64,000 nt of DNA from Saccharothrix sp. (GTDB taxonomy: Bacteria > Actinomycetota > Actinomycetes > Mycobacteriales > Pseudonocardiaceae), in the NCBI RefSeq assembly GCF_031180885.1, contig NZ_JAPSLK010000004.1, positions 62,001 to 126,000 of the forward strand, in the 5' to 3' direction. Positions 26,603-35,562 of this stretch are shown here, one piece after another (the first letter of the stretch is position 1; each line of letters begins with the position of its first letter). The notes under the pieces were generated by a model. The model was not told the origin of the DNA. It worked only from the letters and a program-made list of their open reading frames with translations, and did no database searches. A program made the translations under genes and the position numbers.

Positions 26603-28054
26603 TCAGTTCGTCACGGCGAAGGTGGCGTCACTGCGGGCGACGGCGGTGGTGATCGGGTCGAGCTTCAACTGGTAGGCGTAGTGGCGGATGTGGCGGTCGG
26701 GGTGGTTGTAGGACTGGAAGGAACTGGCCGACGACGACGCCAGCCCCGGGACCTGGCGGAACGTCGCGTCCGCCTGGAACTGGGCGGTGCCGTCGTAGGG
26801 TGCCAGGACGAAGTCGTAGTTGGTGTGCCGCAGGTAGTAGCCGGGGTAGTTGACGGACTGGATCGACACGGCCGACGAGTCGGCCAGGCCGGGCGTGATC
26901 CGGAACCGGGAGTCCTGGACCGGGCTGACGTTGGCGTCGATGCGCACGTCGAAGTTGGCGTGGCGGACGTACCGGTCCGGGAAGTTGACCGACTGGAGCC
27001 GGTTGATCGGCCTGGACACGCCGTACTTGCCCAGCACGCGGCTCTCCTCGGCGGCGGTCAGGCTCATGATCCCGCCGTGGCGCTTGCGGTTGGCGCCGAC
27101 CGAGTAGTCCGACACGGTGCGGAAGTTGGTGGTGCTGCCGAGGTTGGTGGACGTGATGGGCATGTACCCGCGGCCGGTCTTGAACTGGTCCAGCCACAGG
27201 GCCCACTCGGTGCGGCCGTTGAACGGCATCCACATCGGGCCCTCGACGACGTTGCCGCCGGTGGTGCCGTTGGAGATGCCCATGTGCGACAGGTCGCCGA
27301 TCCTCGTCCAGGAGCCGAGGATCGTGTTGCTGCCCTCGATGGTGATGTGCCCGTCGGCGGAGGCCCGGTAGTACCGGAACCCGCCGACGCTCGTGGGTGA
27401 CTCGACGATCTGCGTGTCGATGACGAACTGGCTGCCCGGTCGGTCGATGTAGACCTGCGGCGCGGTGAACGAGACGAAGTCACGCGTCCGCGTGTAGTAG
27501 ATCCGGTGCTTCTTGATCCCGTTGAGCGTCGCGTTCGTGGCCCAGTACAGGATGTAGTCACCACTGGCGGGGTCGAAGATCGCCTCGGGCGCCCACGCGG
27601 TGCCCGCGCCCGGGATGCCGCCGGCCACGTTCAGCAGGCGTGGCGCGGACCAGTTCACCAGGTCGGTGGATTCCCAGACGACCAGCGAGGTGCTGCCGCG
27701 GTTGACCGCGTCGCTCCACGGGATGCCGGAGGCGATGCGCAGGTCGGTCGCGATGATCCAGTACCGGTCGCCGTTGGGGGAGCGGACGAGCGCGGGGTCG
27801 CGCACGCCCTTGGTGCCCACGGTGGACAGCAGGACCGGGGCGCCGTCGTTCAGGTCGTTCCAGTGCAGGCCGTCCTTGCTGTGGGAGAAGTAGATCTGCT
27901 CCCCGATCGCGGTCTCGCCGGTGAAGTGCACCATCAGGTACCCGGTGAACGGGTCGGCGGCCGACGCCCGGTCCACCGCGACCAGGACGTGGGCGGTGAG
28001 CAGGAGCAACGCGGTGAGCAGGGTCGCGCCTACCCGCGACAGCGTTCCTTGCAC
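26603..28054 (-). CDS. Secreted GH43-like glycosidase with C-terminal CBM42 (AbfB) domain
   Basis: GTG 28054 is preceded by GGAGGAAG and gives 483 residues with a signal peptide (LLTALLLLTAHVLVA ... ASA). The central region (YLMVHFTGE, GVRDPALVRSPNGDRYW, AWAPEAIFDPASGDYILYWA) is a five-bladed propeller of the GH43 type; the usual triad cannot be placed with confidence. The last ~140 residues hold three AbfB repeats (QSVNFPDRYVRHANF, QSVNYPGYYLRHTNY, QSYNHPDRHIRHYAY), which bind arabinofuranose side chains. It follows the 28072-29469 gene by 17 bases, so they form one operon. Confidence 0.78.
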   Translation of the reverse strand: MQGTLSRVGATLLTALLLLTAHVLVAVDRASAADPFTGYLMVHFTGETAIGEQIYFSHSKDGLHWNDLNDGAPVLLSTVGTKGVRDPALVRSPNGDRYWIIATDLRIASGIPWSDAVNRGSTSLVVWESTDLVNWSAPRLLNVAGGIPGAGTAWAPEAIFDPASGDYILYWATNATLNGIKKHRIYYTRTRDFVSFTAPQVYIDRPGSQFVIDTQIVESPTSVGGFRYYRASADGHITIEGSNTILGSWTRIGDLSHMGISNGTTGGNVVEGPMWMPFNGRTEWALWLDQFKTGRGYMPITSTNLGSTTNFRTVSDYSVGANRKRHGGIMSLTAAEESRVLGKYGVSRPINRLQSVNFPDRYVRHANFDVRIDANVSPVQDSRFRITPGLADSSAVSIQSVNYPGYYLRHTNYDFVLAPYDGTAQFQADATFRQVPGLASSSASSFQSYNHPDRHIRHYAYQLKLDPITTAVARSDATFAVTN

Positions 28055-28071
28055 GATCTTCCTCCTGGCGG

Positions 28072-29469
28072 TCAGAGGGTGGGGACGATCGGGGCGATGG
28101 TGCCGTCGGCGTTGAACGTCATCCGGTCGACGGTGACCTCGCGGTTGGTGCCGTTGCCCCCGGGCACGGCGAAGCGGTGGTAGGCGACCTGCCAGGTGTC
28201 GGTGCCCGGCACCCGGACCACGGAGTGGTGGCCGGTGCCCTTGATGCCGAGGTCCAGGCGCTTCTGGAGCACGACACCGCGCTTGGTCCACGGGCCCAGC
28301 GGTGACGCTCCGGTGGCGTAGGCGACCTGGTAGTTCTCGTCCCGGGTGTCGTTCTCGGACCACATGAAGTAGTAGGTGCCGTTGCGCTTGAGCACGAACG
28401 ACGCCTCGTTGTACCCCGTCGTGGTGATGTTGCGGACCGCCGCCGGGTCGAAGGAGACCATGTCGTCGTTCAGCGGCACCACGTGCGCCGTGCCCTGGCC
28501 CCAGTACAGGTAGGACTTGCCGTCGTCGTCGGTGAACACCATGGGGTCGATGGCCTGCCCGGGGTAGGTGCCGCCCCGGACCAGCGGTTTGCCCAGGGCG
28601 TCGCGGAACGGCCCGGTGGGGGAGTCGGACACGGCGACGCCGAGGTGCTTGCGGGTGTCACCGGAGGCCGCGCCGCCGCTGAAGTACAGGTAGTAGCGGC
28701 CGTTCTTGGCCACCACCGCCGGGGCCCACGCCGAGTTGTCCGCCCAGGACACGTCCGGGCCGTGGTCGAGGATCACGCCGTGGTCGGTCCAGTTCACCAG
28801 ATCGGTGGAGGAGAACGCCTTGTAGTGGGGCGCGGCCCAGCTCGCGTAGCCGTCCGTCGTCGGGTACAGGTAGTACCGGCCGTTGAAGTGGGTGATGTGC
28901 GGGTCGGCGAACAGCCCGGGGATGACCGGTCCCTTGGTCGTCTTCGGCGTCCAGGGCGCGGTGATCCGGAACGAGCTGTCCGCGCGGAAGCGGGCGGTGT
29001 CCTCGAAGGTGTCCAGCCACAGCTCGTAGTTGCGGTGCCGCAGCCGCCGGTCGGGGTAGTTGAACGACACCAGCGACACCGAGCCCGCCACCGACCCGTC
29101 CACCGGGCAGAACGTGGCGTCCGCGCGGAAGGTCGGGGTGCCGGTGTTGGACTCCAGGCGGACGCGGTAGTCGTAGTGCCGCAGGAACATCCCGTTGGCC
29201 GCCTGGAACGAGTAGCACGACGGCGAGGCCAGGCCGGAGACGACGGTGAACGTGGCGTCGGACTTCGTCTGCGCCGAACTGCCCGAGGTCACGGGGTCGA
29301 TGCGGCCCAGGTGGTCGAGGTGCCGGAGGAACCGACCGGGGTAGTTGACCGATTCCAGCGACCGGGTCCCGGTGGGCAGGGTGGCCGCGGACGCCGGGGC
29401 GGCGGGCAGGGCGAGCGTCGAGGCGAGGACGAGGGATGACACCGCGAGCAGACGCGCTCGTCGGTCCAT
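28072..29469 (-). CDS. Secreted GH43 arabinosidase-like enzyme with N-terminal CBM42 (AbfB) domain
   Basis: ATG 29469 begins a signal peptide (ASTLALPAAPASA). Residues 30-170 are an AbfB (CBM42) trefoil with three RHxxY/H-type repeats (ESVNYPGRFLRHLDH, MFLRHYDY, NYPDRRLRHRNY). Residues 180-465 are a GH43 propeller with a complete candidate triad: D189 (LFADPH), D308 (IDPMVF) and E355 (YNEASF). The order (binding module first) is the reverse of its operon partner. Arabinofuranosidase or arabinanase activity is inferred. It is divergent from the GH31 gene across a promoter region with four operator-like palindromes. Confidence 0.85.
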   Translation of the reverse strand: MDRRARLLAVSSLVLASTLALPAAPASAATLPTGTRSLESVNYPGRFLRHLDHLGRIDPVTSGSSAQTKSDATFTVVSGLASPSCYSFQAANGMFLRHYDYRVRLESNTGTPTFRADATFCPVDGSVAGSVSLVSFNYPDRRLRHRNYELWLDTFEDTARFRADSSFRITAPWTPKTTKGPVIPGLFADPHITHFNGRYYLYPTTDGYASWAAPHYKAFSSTDLVNWTDHGVILDHGPDVSWADNSAWAPAVVAKNGRYYLYFSGGAASGDTRKHLGVAVSDSPTGPFRDALGKPLVRGGTYPGQAIDPMVFTDDDGKSYLYWGQGTAHVVPLNDDMVSFDPAAVRNITTTGYNEASFVLKRNGTYYFMWSENDTRDENYQVAYATGASPLGPWTKRGVVLQKRLDLGIKGTGHHSVVRVPGTDTWQVAYHRFAVPGGNGTNREVTVDRMTFNADGTIAPIVPTL

Positions 29470-29518
29470 GGTGTGCTCCGATCTGCGTTGAGCGGGGCGG
29501 TGGCACGTTCGACACGGA

Positions 29519-29532
29519 AGTGAGCGCTAACA
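29519..29532. promoter_or_regulatory. LacI-family operator-like site, 50 bp upstream of GH43/CBM42 gene
   Basis: AGTGAGCGCTAACA matches nine of ten fixed positions of TGTnAnCGnTnACA. It lies just upstream of the ATG at 29469 on the minus strand. Confidence 0.6.
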
Positions 29533-29585
29533 ACACGTGCCTACGAGTGCGAACAGGTAGCCATCTCGGCGGGGTTAAAGCATGT

Positions 29586-29599
29586 TGTTAACGCTAACT
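29586..29599. promoter_or_regulatory. LacI-family operator-like site, second copy
   Basis: TGTTAACGCTAACT matches nine of ten fixed positions of TGTnAnCGnTnACA. Its 12-base core GTTAACGCTAAC is the exact reverse complement of the core at 3882-3893. The two sites at 29519 and 29586 are 67 bp apart, a spacing compatible with cooperative binding. Confidence 0.6.
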
Positions 29600-29661
29600 T
29601 CAACAGCCGGGCTACATGAGAACACGGTGGTAACGCGCACGTCAACGGGGGTCTCTTGCGG

Positions 29662-29675
29662 TCGAATCGGTTCGA
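29662..29675. promoter_or_regulatory. Operator-like palindrome, TCGAAnCGnTTCGA type, distal copy
   Basis: TCGAATCGGTTCGA shares both half sites with the perfect palindrome at 29729 and differs only at the bases flanking the central CG. It lies about 90 bases before the GH31 start. Confidence 0.6.
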
Positions 29676-29728
29676 ATGCGAGTGCGCTCTTGAACGACGG
29701 CGCATCGATCATCTAGCCTCCCCATCGG

Positions 29729-29742
29729 TCGAAGCGCTTCGA
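29729..29742. promoter_or_regulatory. Operator-like perfect palindrome upstream of GH31
   Basis: TCGAAGCGCTTCGA is a perfect 14-bp palindrome ending 22 bases before the GH31 ATG. The form resembles LacI-family operators but its sequence class is distinct from TGTnAnCGnTnACA, so a second regulator is likely for the GH31 gene. Confidence 0.65.
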
Positions 29743-29764
29743 TAGCCGCCCTTTGGGGGACGTG

Positions 29765-31765
29765 ATGCCTGCTTACGTTCGTGACGCCGGTGGCCTGGAG
29801 CTGCGCACCCCGCACGAGATCGTGTGGATCGAACCCTGGGGGCCGAACGCGGTGCGCGTGCGCGCCGCGGTGACCGCGATCAAGACCGACCTGCCCGGTG
29901 CGCTCGACGCTCCACTGCCCTCGCCCGACGCCGAGCGGGTGGTGCTGGACGACGGATCGGCCCGGCTGGTCAACGGCAGGCTCGTCGTCGAAGTGGACCC
30001 CGGCGGCCGGATCCGTTTCCTGCACACCGCGACCGGCCGTGAACTGCTCGCGGAGAAGCAGCCGCCCGTCGGCGTCCCCGGACCGCGGGTCTTCTCGCCG
30101 CGCGGCGACGGCAGCTACCACGTGCAGCAGTACTTCGCGGCGTACGACGACGAGCGGATCTTCGGGCTGGGCCAGCACCCGAACGGCCGGCTGGACCAGA
30201 AGGGCCTGGTGGTCGACCTGGTCCAGGCGAACACCGTGGCCGCGATCCCGTTCCTGCACTCGTCGCGCGGCTACGGGCTGCTGTGGCACAACCCCGCGCT
30301 GGGCCGGGTGGAGCTGGGCGCGGACACCACCCGCTGGGTCGCGGAGTCGACCGGTCAGCTCGACTACTGGGTCATCGCCGGCGACACCCCGGCCGAGATC
30401 ATGGCCGGTTACGCGGACGCCACCGGCCACCCGCCGTTGCTGCCGGAGTGGGCGAGCGGCTTCTGGCAGTCGAAACTCCGCTACCGCGACCAGGAGGAGC
30501 TGCTGTCCGTCGCCCGCGAGTACGCCCGACGCGACCTGCCGCTGTCGGTCATCGTGTGCGACTTCTTCCACTGGCCCCACATGGGGGACTGGCGGTTCGA
30601 GCCCGGCGAGTGGCCCGACCCGGCGGCGATGGTGAAGGAGCTGTCGGAGCTGGGGGTGCAGCTCGCGGTGTCGGTGTGGCCGATCGTCGAGCCCGGCAGC
30701 GACAACCACGACGCGCTGCGCGCCGAGGGCCTGCTGGTCCGCGACGCCCACGGCGGTCTGCTCACCGCGTACCTGCCGTCGCGCGAGCCGGGGCCCGCCT
30801 ACCAGCCGATGGCCCACTACGACGCCACCCATCCGCGCGCTCGCCAGTTGCTGTGGCAGGAGCTGAGCGAGCACTACCACGCACACGGCATCAGCCTGTT
30901 CTGGCTGGACGCCTGCGAACCGGACGTGGCCCCGCACCTGGCCGCCCGCGCCGTGTACGCCGCCGGTCCGGGTGCCCAGGTCGGCAACCTCTACCCGTTG
31001 CTGCACGCCCAGGGCGTGGCCGACGGCCTGCGTTCGACCGGCAACGACCGGCCCCTGACGCTGATCCGCAGCGCATGGGCCGGCAGCCAGCGCCACGGTG
31101 CCGCGCTGTGGTCCGGCGACATCCCCACCACGTTCGCCTCGCTGGCGACCCAAGTCCGGGCCGGCCTGAACGTGGCGCTGAGCGGCATCCCGTGGTGGAA
31201 CACCGACATCGGCGGCTTCCAGGGCGGCGACCCGGACGACCCGGCCTACCGCGAGGTCCTGATCCGCTGGTTCCAGTACGGCACGTTCAGCCCCGTCATG
31301 CGCCTGCACGGCGACCGGGCCCCGAACCAGGCATTCAGCACGTCGATGTCCGGCGGCCCCAACGAGGTGTGGTCCTACGGCGAGGAGGCCTACGAAATCC
31401 TGGCCGCCCACATCCGCCTACGCGAACGCCTCCGCCCTTACCTGGCCGAATTGTCCGAATCCGCCCACCACACCGGCGCCCCACCCATGCGCCCACTGTT
31501 CTTCGACTTCCCCGACGACGAGCAAGCCTGGACCGTCGACGACCAATTCCTCCTCGGCCCGGACCTCCTGGTAGCCCCAGTCACCGAAGCCGGCGCCCGC
31601 TCCCGGCCCGTCTACCTGCCGACGGGAACCCGCTGGCTCGACCCGACAACCGGCACGACCCACGACGGCGGCACCACCGTCGAGGCCCCGGCACCCCTCG
31701 ACCACATCCCGGTCTTCGTCCGCGAAGGCGCGGCGGTCGCCGAAGCGCTGGGGTCACCTGGATGA
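29765..31765 (+). CDS. GH31 alpha-glycosidase, probable alpha-xylosidase
   Basis: ATG 29765 follows GGGGGA; the protein has 666 residues and no signal peptide, so it is cytoplasmic. It has an N-terminal GH31 beta-sandwich (IFGLGQHPNGRLDQKG at 132-147) and a catalytic barrel with candidate nucleophile D382 (FWLDACEPD) and acid/base D452 (WSGDIPTTF). The WLDACEPD form is closer to bacterial alpha-xylosidases than to maltases. The C-terminal beta domain ends with LLVAPVTEAGARSRPVYLP. Cytoplasmic alpha-xylosidase next to extracellular fucosidases fits use of fucosylated xyloglucan fragments, but alpha-glucosidase cannot be ruled out. Confidence 0.82.
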   Translation: MPAYVRDAGGLELRTPHEIVWIEPWGPNAVRVRAAVTAIKTDLPGALDAPLPSPDAERVVLDDGSARLVNGRLVVEVDPGGRIRFLHTATGRELLAEKQPPVGVPGPRVFSPRGDGSYHVQQYFAAYDDERIFGLGQHPNGRLDQKGLVVDLVQANTVAAIPFLHSSRGYGLLWHNPALGRVELGADTTRWVAESTGQLDYWVIAGDTPAEIMAGYADATGHPPLLPEWASGFWQSKLRYRDQEELLSVAREYARRDLPLSVIVCDFFHWPHMGDWRFEPGEWPDPAAMVKELSELGVQLAVSVWPIVEPGSDNHDALRAEGLLVRDAHGGLLTAYLPSREPGPAYQPMAHYDATHPRARQLLWQELSEHYHAHGISLFWLDACEPDVAPHLAARAVYAAGPGAQVGNLYPLLHAQGVADGLRSTGNDRPLTLIRSAWAGSQRHGAALWSGDIPTTFASLATQVRAGLNVALSGIPWWNTDIGGFQGGDPDDPAYREVLIRWFQYGTFSPVMRLHGDRAPNQAFSTSMSGGPNEVWSYGEEAYEILAAHIRLRERLRPYLAELSESAHHTGAPPMRPLFFDFPDDEQAWTVDDQFLLGPDLLVAPVTEAGARSRPVYLPTGTRWLDPTTGTTHDGGTTVEAPAPLDHIPVFVREGAAVAEALGSPG

Positions 31766-31826
31766 CGGTCGACTGATCGCGTGGTTCCGACGTGCGGGTG
31801 GGGTTGGTGCGCCTCATGGTGTAGCG

Positions 31827-33161
31827 ATGACCCGCACGACGGTGGTGGCGCCGGGAGGCTGGCCGGTGGTCGGTCATGCGTGGCCGATGATGCGTGACCC
31901 GGTTCGGTTCACGGGGTCGCTGTCCCAGCTCGGTGACCTGGTGGAGGTGCGGCTGGGACCGGTGCGGGCGCTGGTGCCGTGCCACCCCGAGCTGCTGTGG
32001 CGGGTGCTGACCGACGACCGGGTGTTCGACAAGGGCGGTCCGTTGTTCGACCGGGTCCGGGCCACGATCGGCAACGGGGTCGGCAGCTGCCCCTACGCCG
32101 AGCACCGCCGGCAGCGACGGCTGATCCAGCCCGCGTTCCACCACTCCCGCCTGGACCGCTACACGGAGGTCATGGCACAAGAGGCGGCGGCGCTGGCATC
32201 GCGGTGGCGGAACCGACAAGTGGTCGACGTCTACCCGGCCCTGTTCGGTGCCGCCCTGCGCACAGTCCTCCGATCCCTGTTCACCACCCGTGCCGACGAC
32301 ACGTCAGTGGACCGGATGCGGCGGTCGGTGGAAACCCTCCTGCACCAGATCACCGCCCGCATGTTCGTCCCCAACGTCCTCCAACGCCTGCCCCTCCCCA
32401 TCAACCGCCGCTTCGACCGCGCCCTGACCGACCTCCGCCGCCACATCGACGCCCTCGTCGCGGACTACCGCCACACCGACGACGACCGCGGTGACCTCCT
32501 CTCCTCACTGCTGTCCGCCCGCGACGAAGACGAGCGCCTGACCGACACCGAGGTCGGTGACCAGGCACTGACCATGCTCGTAGCCGGTTCCGACAGCGTC
32601 GCCGCAACGGTGTCCTGGGCACTGCACCTGCTGGACCGTCACCCGAACGTCAGAGCCGCACTCCACCAGGAAGTGGACACCGTCCTCGGCGGCGAACCCG
32701 CCCGTGCCACCGACCTGACCAGACTGCCCCACACCGGCCGCGTGATCAACGAGGCGCTGCGCCTGTACCCGCCGGGGTGGCTGTTCACCCGGATCACCAC
32801 CGAAGACGTCGACCTGGGCGGCCACCGCCTACCCGCCGGCACCACCGTCGCGTTCTGCCCCTCCGCCGTGCACCTGCGCGCCGAAGTGCACGACCGACCA
32901 AACGCCTTCGACCCCGACCGCTGGCTACCCGAGCGCGCCCGCCACCTCCCGCGAGGCGCGTTCGTCACCTTCGGCGGCGGCGCCCGCAAGTGCGCAGGCC
33001 AGGAGTTCGGCCTCGCCGAGAGCACCCTGCTGCTGGCCACCCTGGCGAGCCGGTGGCGCCTGCGCAGCGCTCCCGGCAGCGACCCCCGCCCGGTCGCCCT
33101 GTCCACCGCCCTGCGCCCGCGCCGCCTCCTGCTCGAACCCACCACACGACCCGGCCGGTGA
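31827..33161 (+). CDS. Cytochrome P450
   Basis: A 444-residue P450 with an I-helix [13 protein letters not shown], an ExxR motif in [10 protein letters not shown], and the heme loop [14 protein letters not shown] with C389 as the iron ligand. The sequence style ([10 protein letters not shown] start, [23 protein letters not shown]) is that of actinomycete terpene-cyclase-linked P450s such as the pentalenene oxygenase group. No N-terminal membrane anchor is seen. A terpene synthase remnant starts inside its stop codon, so the original partner was a terpene cyclase. No ferredoxin or reductase gene is nearby. Confidence 0.9.
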   Translation: MTRTTVVAPGGWPVVGHAWPMMRDPVRFTGSLSQLGDLVEVRLGPVRALVPCHPELLWRVLTDDRVFDKGGPLFDRVRATIGNGVGSCPYAEHRRQRRLIQPAFHHSRLDRYTEVMAQEAAALASRWRNRQVVDVYPALFGAALRTVLRSLFTTRADDTSVDRMRRSVETLLHQITARMFVPNVLQRLPLPINRRFDRALTDLRRHIDALVADYRHTDDDRGDLLSSLLSARDEDERLTDTEVGDQALTMLVAGSDSVAATVSWALHLLDRHPNVRAALHQEVDTVLGGEPARATDLTRLPHTGRVINEALRLYPPGWLFTRITTEDVDLGGHRLPAGTTVAFCPSAVHLRAEVHDRPNAFDPDRWLPERARHLPRGAFVTFGGGARKCAGQEFGLAESTLLLATLASRWRLRSAPGSDPRPVALSTALRPRRLLLEPTTRPGR

Positions 33162-33588
33162 GCCCCGTGCCACCCGACCAGGCCATGACCGTCGAACTCC
33201 CGCCCCGCTACTGCCCACTGCCACCGACCCGACACCCCGACGAAGTCGTTCTGGCGCAACGAACCACCGACTGGATCACCGGTTTCGGCCTCGACCTGTC
33301 GCCCCGACACCTGGACCGGATGCGCGGCAACGACTGCCCCGGCTTCTACGGCCGGATCTGCCTCACGCACCCACTCACCGCCTGCAACTGGCGGTGGACT
33401 GGTGCACCGTCATGCTCCACTTCGACGACGCCCACTACGGCCTCGGATTCGACCACCCCGACACCGTCGAGGCCCTGCGGCAGTTGACGGCACTCCGCAG
33501 CGTGCAGATCCGTTCGACAGCGCCGTTCGACTTGTCGGCGCTGGCCGCGCGACTCGCCCACGTCACGGTGACCGCAATGACCGGGTGA
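33158..33588 (+). pseudogene. Class I terpene synthase, N-terminal remnant with frameshift and truncation
   Basis: GTG 33158 overlaps the P450 stop (GTGA). Frame one gives a terpene-synthase N-terminus ([35 protein letters not shown]). Near 33357 the frame is lost; adding one base restores [20 protein letters not shown], which contains the Asp-rich metal motif (FDDAH). The restored frame ends at 33588 after about 140 residues in all, whereas functional enzymes need roughly 300 or more and an NSE/DTE motif, which is absent. The gene is therefore broken twice: a one-base deletion and loss of the C-terminal half. Confidence 0.8.
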
Positions 33589-33618
33589 TGCCGTCGACCG
33601 CCACCCGATCTCGACCCG

Positions 33619-33645
33619 GCTAAAAATATCGACGATTTTTTTAGC
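33619..33645. terminator. AT-rich hairpin with T-run
   Basis: GCTAAAAA (33619-33626) pairs with TTTTTAGC (33638-33645), with a run of seven T from 33636 to 33642. It is the most AT-rich spot in the window and lies in the gene-free stretch 33589-33876 after the terpene synthase remnant. It could end transcription from either side. The rest of that stretch shows nothing recognisable except a GAACGTTC palindrome at 33825. Confidence 0.45.
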
Positions 33646-33876
33646 ATTCGACAACGCGCCCGTTCCCGTTCTGCCCGAAACATTTTCGACGCATCTTGAC
33701 CGGGCCGAGGTCATCCTCCAGAGTTTGGAGAATGCGACCGCCACCTGCGGCAGTGGTACCCCCCGACATAATCGTCGTCCATCCACTGGGTGCTTAACCG
33801 GCCCACTCGGCGGAGCGGTCGCTCGAACGTTCCCCTGCTGCGGTTCGCTTCAACCTCGACGAAGAGGAGTTCCCCC

Positions 33877-35397
33877 ATGGTCGGATCAGGCCATCACCCG
33901 CCCACCGCCGTCAGACGAGCCCGGGGGCGTCGCGTGGCCGGGATCGTCGCTGCCGTCACCGCACTGGTCGGCGGGATGGTGGCGGCCTTCAGCGCCGCGC
34001 CGGCGTCCGCGGCGACCGTCGACACGACCGCCTGGTACGTGCTGGTCAACCGCAACAGCGGCAAGGCCCTGGACGTCTACAACCTCTCCACCAGCGATGG
34101 CGCCCGCATCACCCAGTGGACGCGCAACGACGGCAACCAGCAGCAGTGGCAGTTCGTCGACTCGGGCGGCGGCTACTACCGGCTCAAGTCGCGGCTGTCG
34201 AACAAGGTCCTCGACGTCTCCGGCGCTTCCACCGCGGACGGCGGCGCCATCATCCAGTGGTCCGACCACAACGGTGCCAACCAGCAGTTCCGCCTGGCCG
34301 ATTCGCCCGACGGGTACGTGCGGCTGATCAACCGCAACAGCAACAAGGCCGTCGAGGTCCAGGGCGCGGCGACCAACGACGGCGCCAACGTCGTGCAGTA
34401 CAGCGACTGGGGCGGCGCCAACCAGCAGTGGCAGCTCGTCCGCGTCGGCGGCACCGGCCCCACCACCACGACGACCACCCAGCCGGGGACGTGCTCCCTC
34501 CCGTCCACGTACCGCTGGAGTTCCACGGGTCCGCTGGCGCAGCCGAGGCAGGGTTGGGTGTCGCTCAAGGACTTCACCCACGTCATGTACAACGGCAAGC
34601 ACCTGGTCTACGCGACGACCCACGACACCGGGACGTCCTGGGGCTCGATGAACTTCGGCACCTTCACCAACTGGTCCGACATGGCCACCGCGCCCCAGCA
34701 GGCGATGAATTCCGGCACCGTGGCGCCCACGCTGTTGTACTTCGCCCCGAAGAACATCTGGGTGCTCGCCTACCAGTGGGGCGGGACGGCGTTCAGCTAC
34801 CGGACGTCGACCGACCCCACCAACCCGAACGGCTGGTCGGCCCAGCAGGTCCTCTCCACCGCCAGCATCACCGGCTCCGGCACCGGCCCGATCGACCAGA
34901 CACTCATCGGCGACGGCCAGAACATGTACCTGTTCTTCGCCGGCGACAACGGCAAGATCTACCGCCAGACCATGCCGCTCGGGAACTTCCCGGGCAACTT
35001 CGGCTCGTCCTACACCACGATCATGAGCGACACGACGGCGAACCTGTTCGAAGCCGTCGAGGTCTACAAGGTCCAGGGCCAGAACCAGTACCTGATGATC
35101 GTCGAAGCGATGGGCGCGAACGGCCGCTTCTTCCGCTCGTTCACCTCCAGCAGCCTCAACGGCAACTGGACCCCGCAGGCCGCGACGGAGAGCAACCCGT
35201 TCGCCGGCAAGGCCAACAGCGGTGCGACGTGGACCAACGACATCAGCCACGGCGACCTGATCCGCGTCAACCCCGACCAGACCAAGACCATCGACCCGTG
35301 CAACCTCCAATTCCTCTACCAGGGCCGCGACCCCCGGTCCGGCGGCGACTACGGCCTCCTGCCCTACCGCCCGGGCTTGCTGACCCTGCAACGCTGA
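33877..35397 (+). CDS. Secreted GH62 alpha-L-arabinofuranosidase with N-terminal CBM13
   Basis: ATG 33877 has GAAGAGGAG upstream; 506 residues. The signal peptide ends at ASA-A near residue 46. Residues 50-190 are a ricin-type trefoil (three [13 protein letters not shown] repeats, QQQWQF, QQFRLA, QQWQLV). A Thr linker (196-201) joins it to a GH62 domain (205-506) with [21 protein letters not shown], candidate base D232, [20 protein letters not shown] and the [13 protein letters not shown] ending. GH62 enzymes remove arabinofuranose from arabinoxylan. The Thr-rich linker is typical of streptomycete-type secreted enzymes. A strong terminator follows. Confidence 0.92.
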   Translation: MVGSGHHPPTAVRRARGRRVAGIVAAVTALVGGMVAAFSAAPASAATVDTTAWYVLVNRNSGKALDVYNLSTSDGARITQWTRNDGNQQQWQFVDSGGGYYRLKSRLSNKVLDVSGASTADGGAIIQWSDHNGANQQFRLADSPDGYVRLINRNSNKAVEVQGAATNDGANVVQYSDWGGANQQWQLVRVGGTGPTTTTTTQPGTCSLPSTYRWSSTGPLAQPRQGWVSLKDFTHVMYNGKHLVYATTHDTGTSWGSMNFGTFTNWSDMATAPQQAMNSGTVAPTLLYFAPKNIWVLAYQWGGTAFSYRTSTDPTNPNGWSAQQVLSTASITGSGTGPIDQTLIGDGQNMYLFFAGDNGKIYRQTMPLGNFPGNFGSSYTTIMSDTTANLFEAVEVYKVQGQNQYLMIVEAMGANGRFFRSFTSSSLNGNWTPQAATESNPFAGKANSGATWTNDISHGDLIRVNPDQTKTIDPCNLQFLYQGRDPRSGGDYGLLPYRPGLLTLQR

Positions 35398-35427
35398 TCA
35401 CCTGAACACACATCCTCCTGCACCAAA

Positions 35428-35463
35428 CCGGCGCCCTCACCCCACAGCGGGTGAGGGCGCCGG
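35428..35463 (+). terminator. Strong hairpin terminator after GH62
   Basis: Perfect 15-bp stem (35428-35442 and 35449-35463) with a 6-base loop, 30 bases after the GH62 stop. Confidence 0.85.
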
Positions 35464-35562
35464 CCCATGAGGAGGACACGCAGCAGCCGACCGACGTACT
35501 GGGCGAGGGCCCGGCGCGGGGGACGTCGAGCATGGCACGATGCCGAGAGGGGGTGTGATCAC

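Noticed and set aside
33825-33832. GAACGTTC palindrome upstream of the GH62 gene as an operator
   Set aside because: Only 8 bp and not matching either operator class found at the other glycosidase genes.
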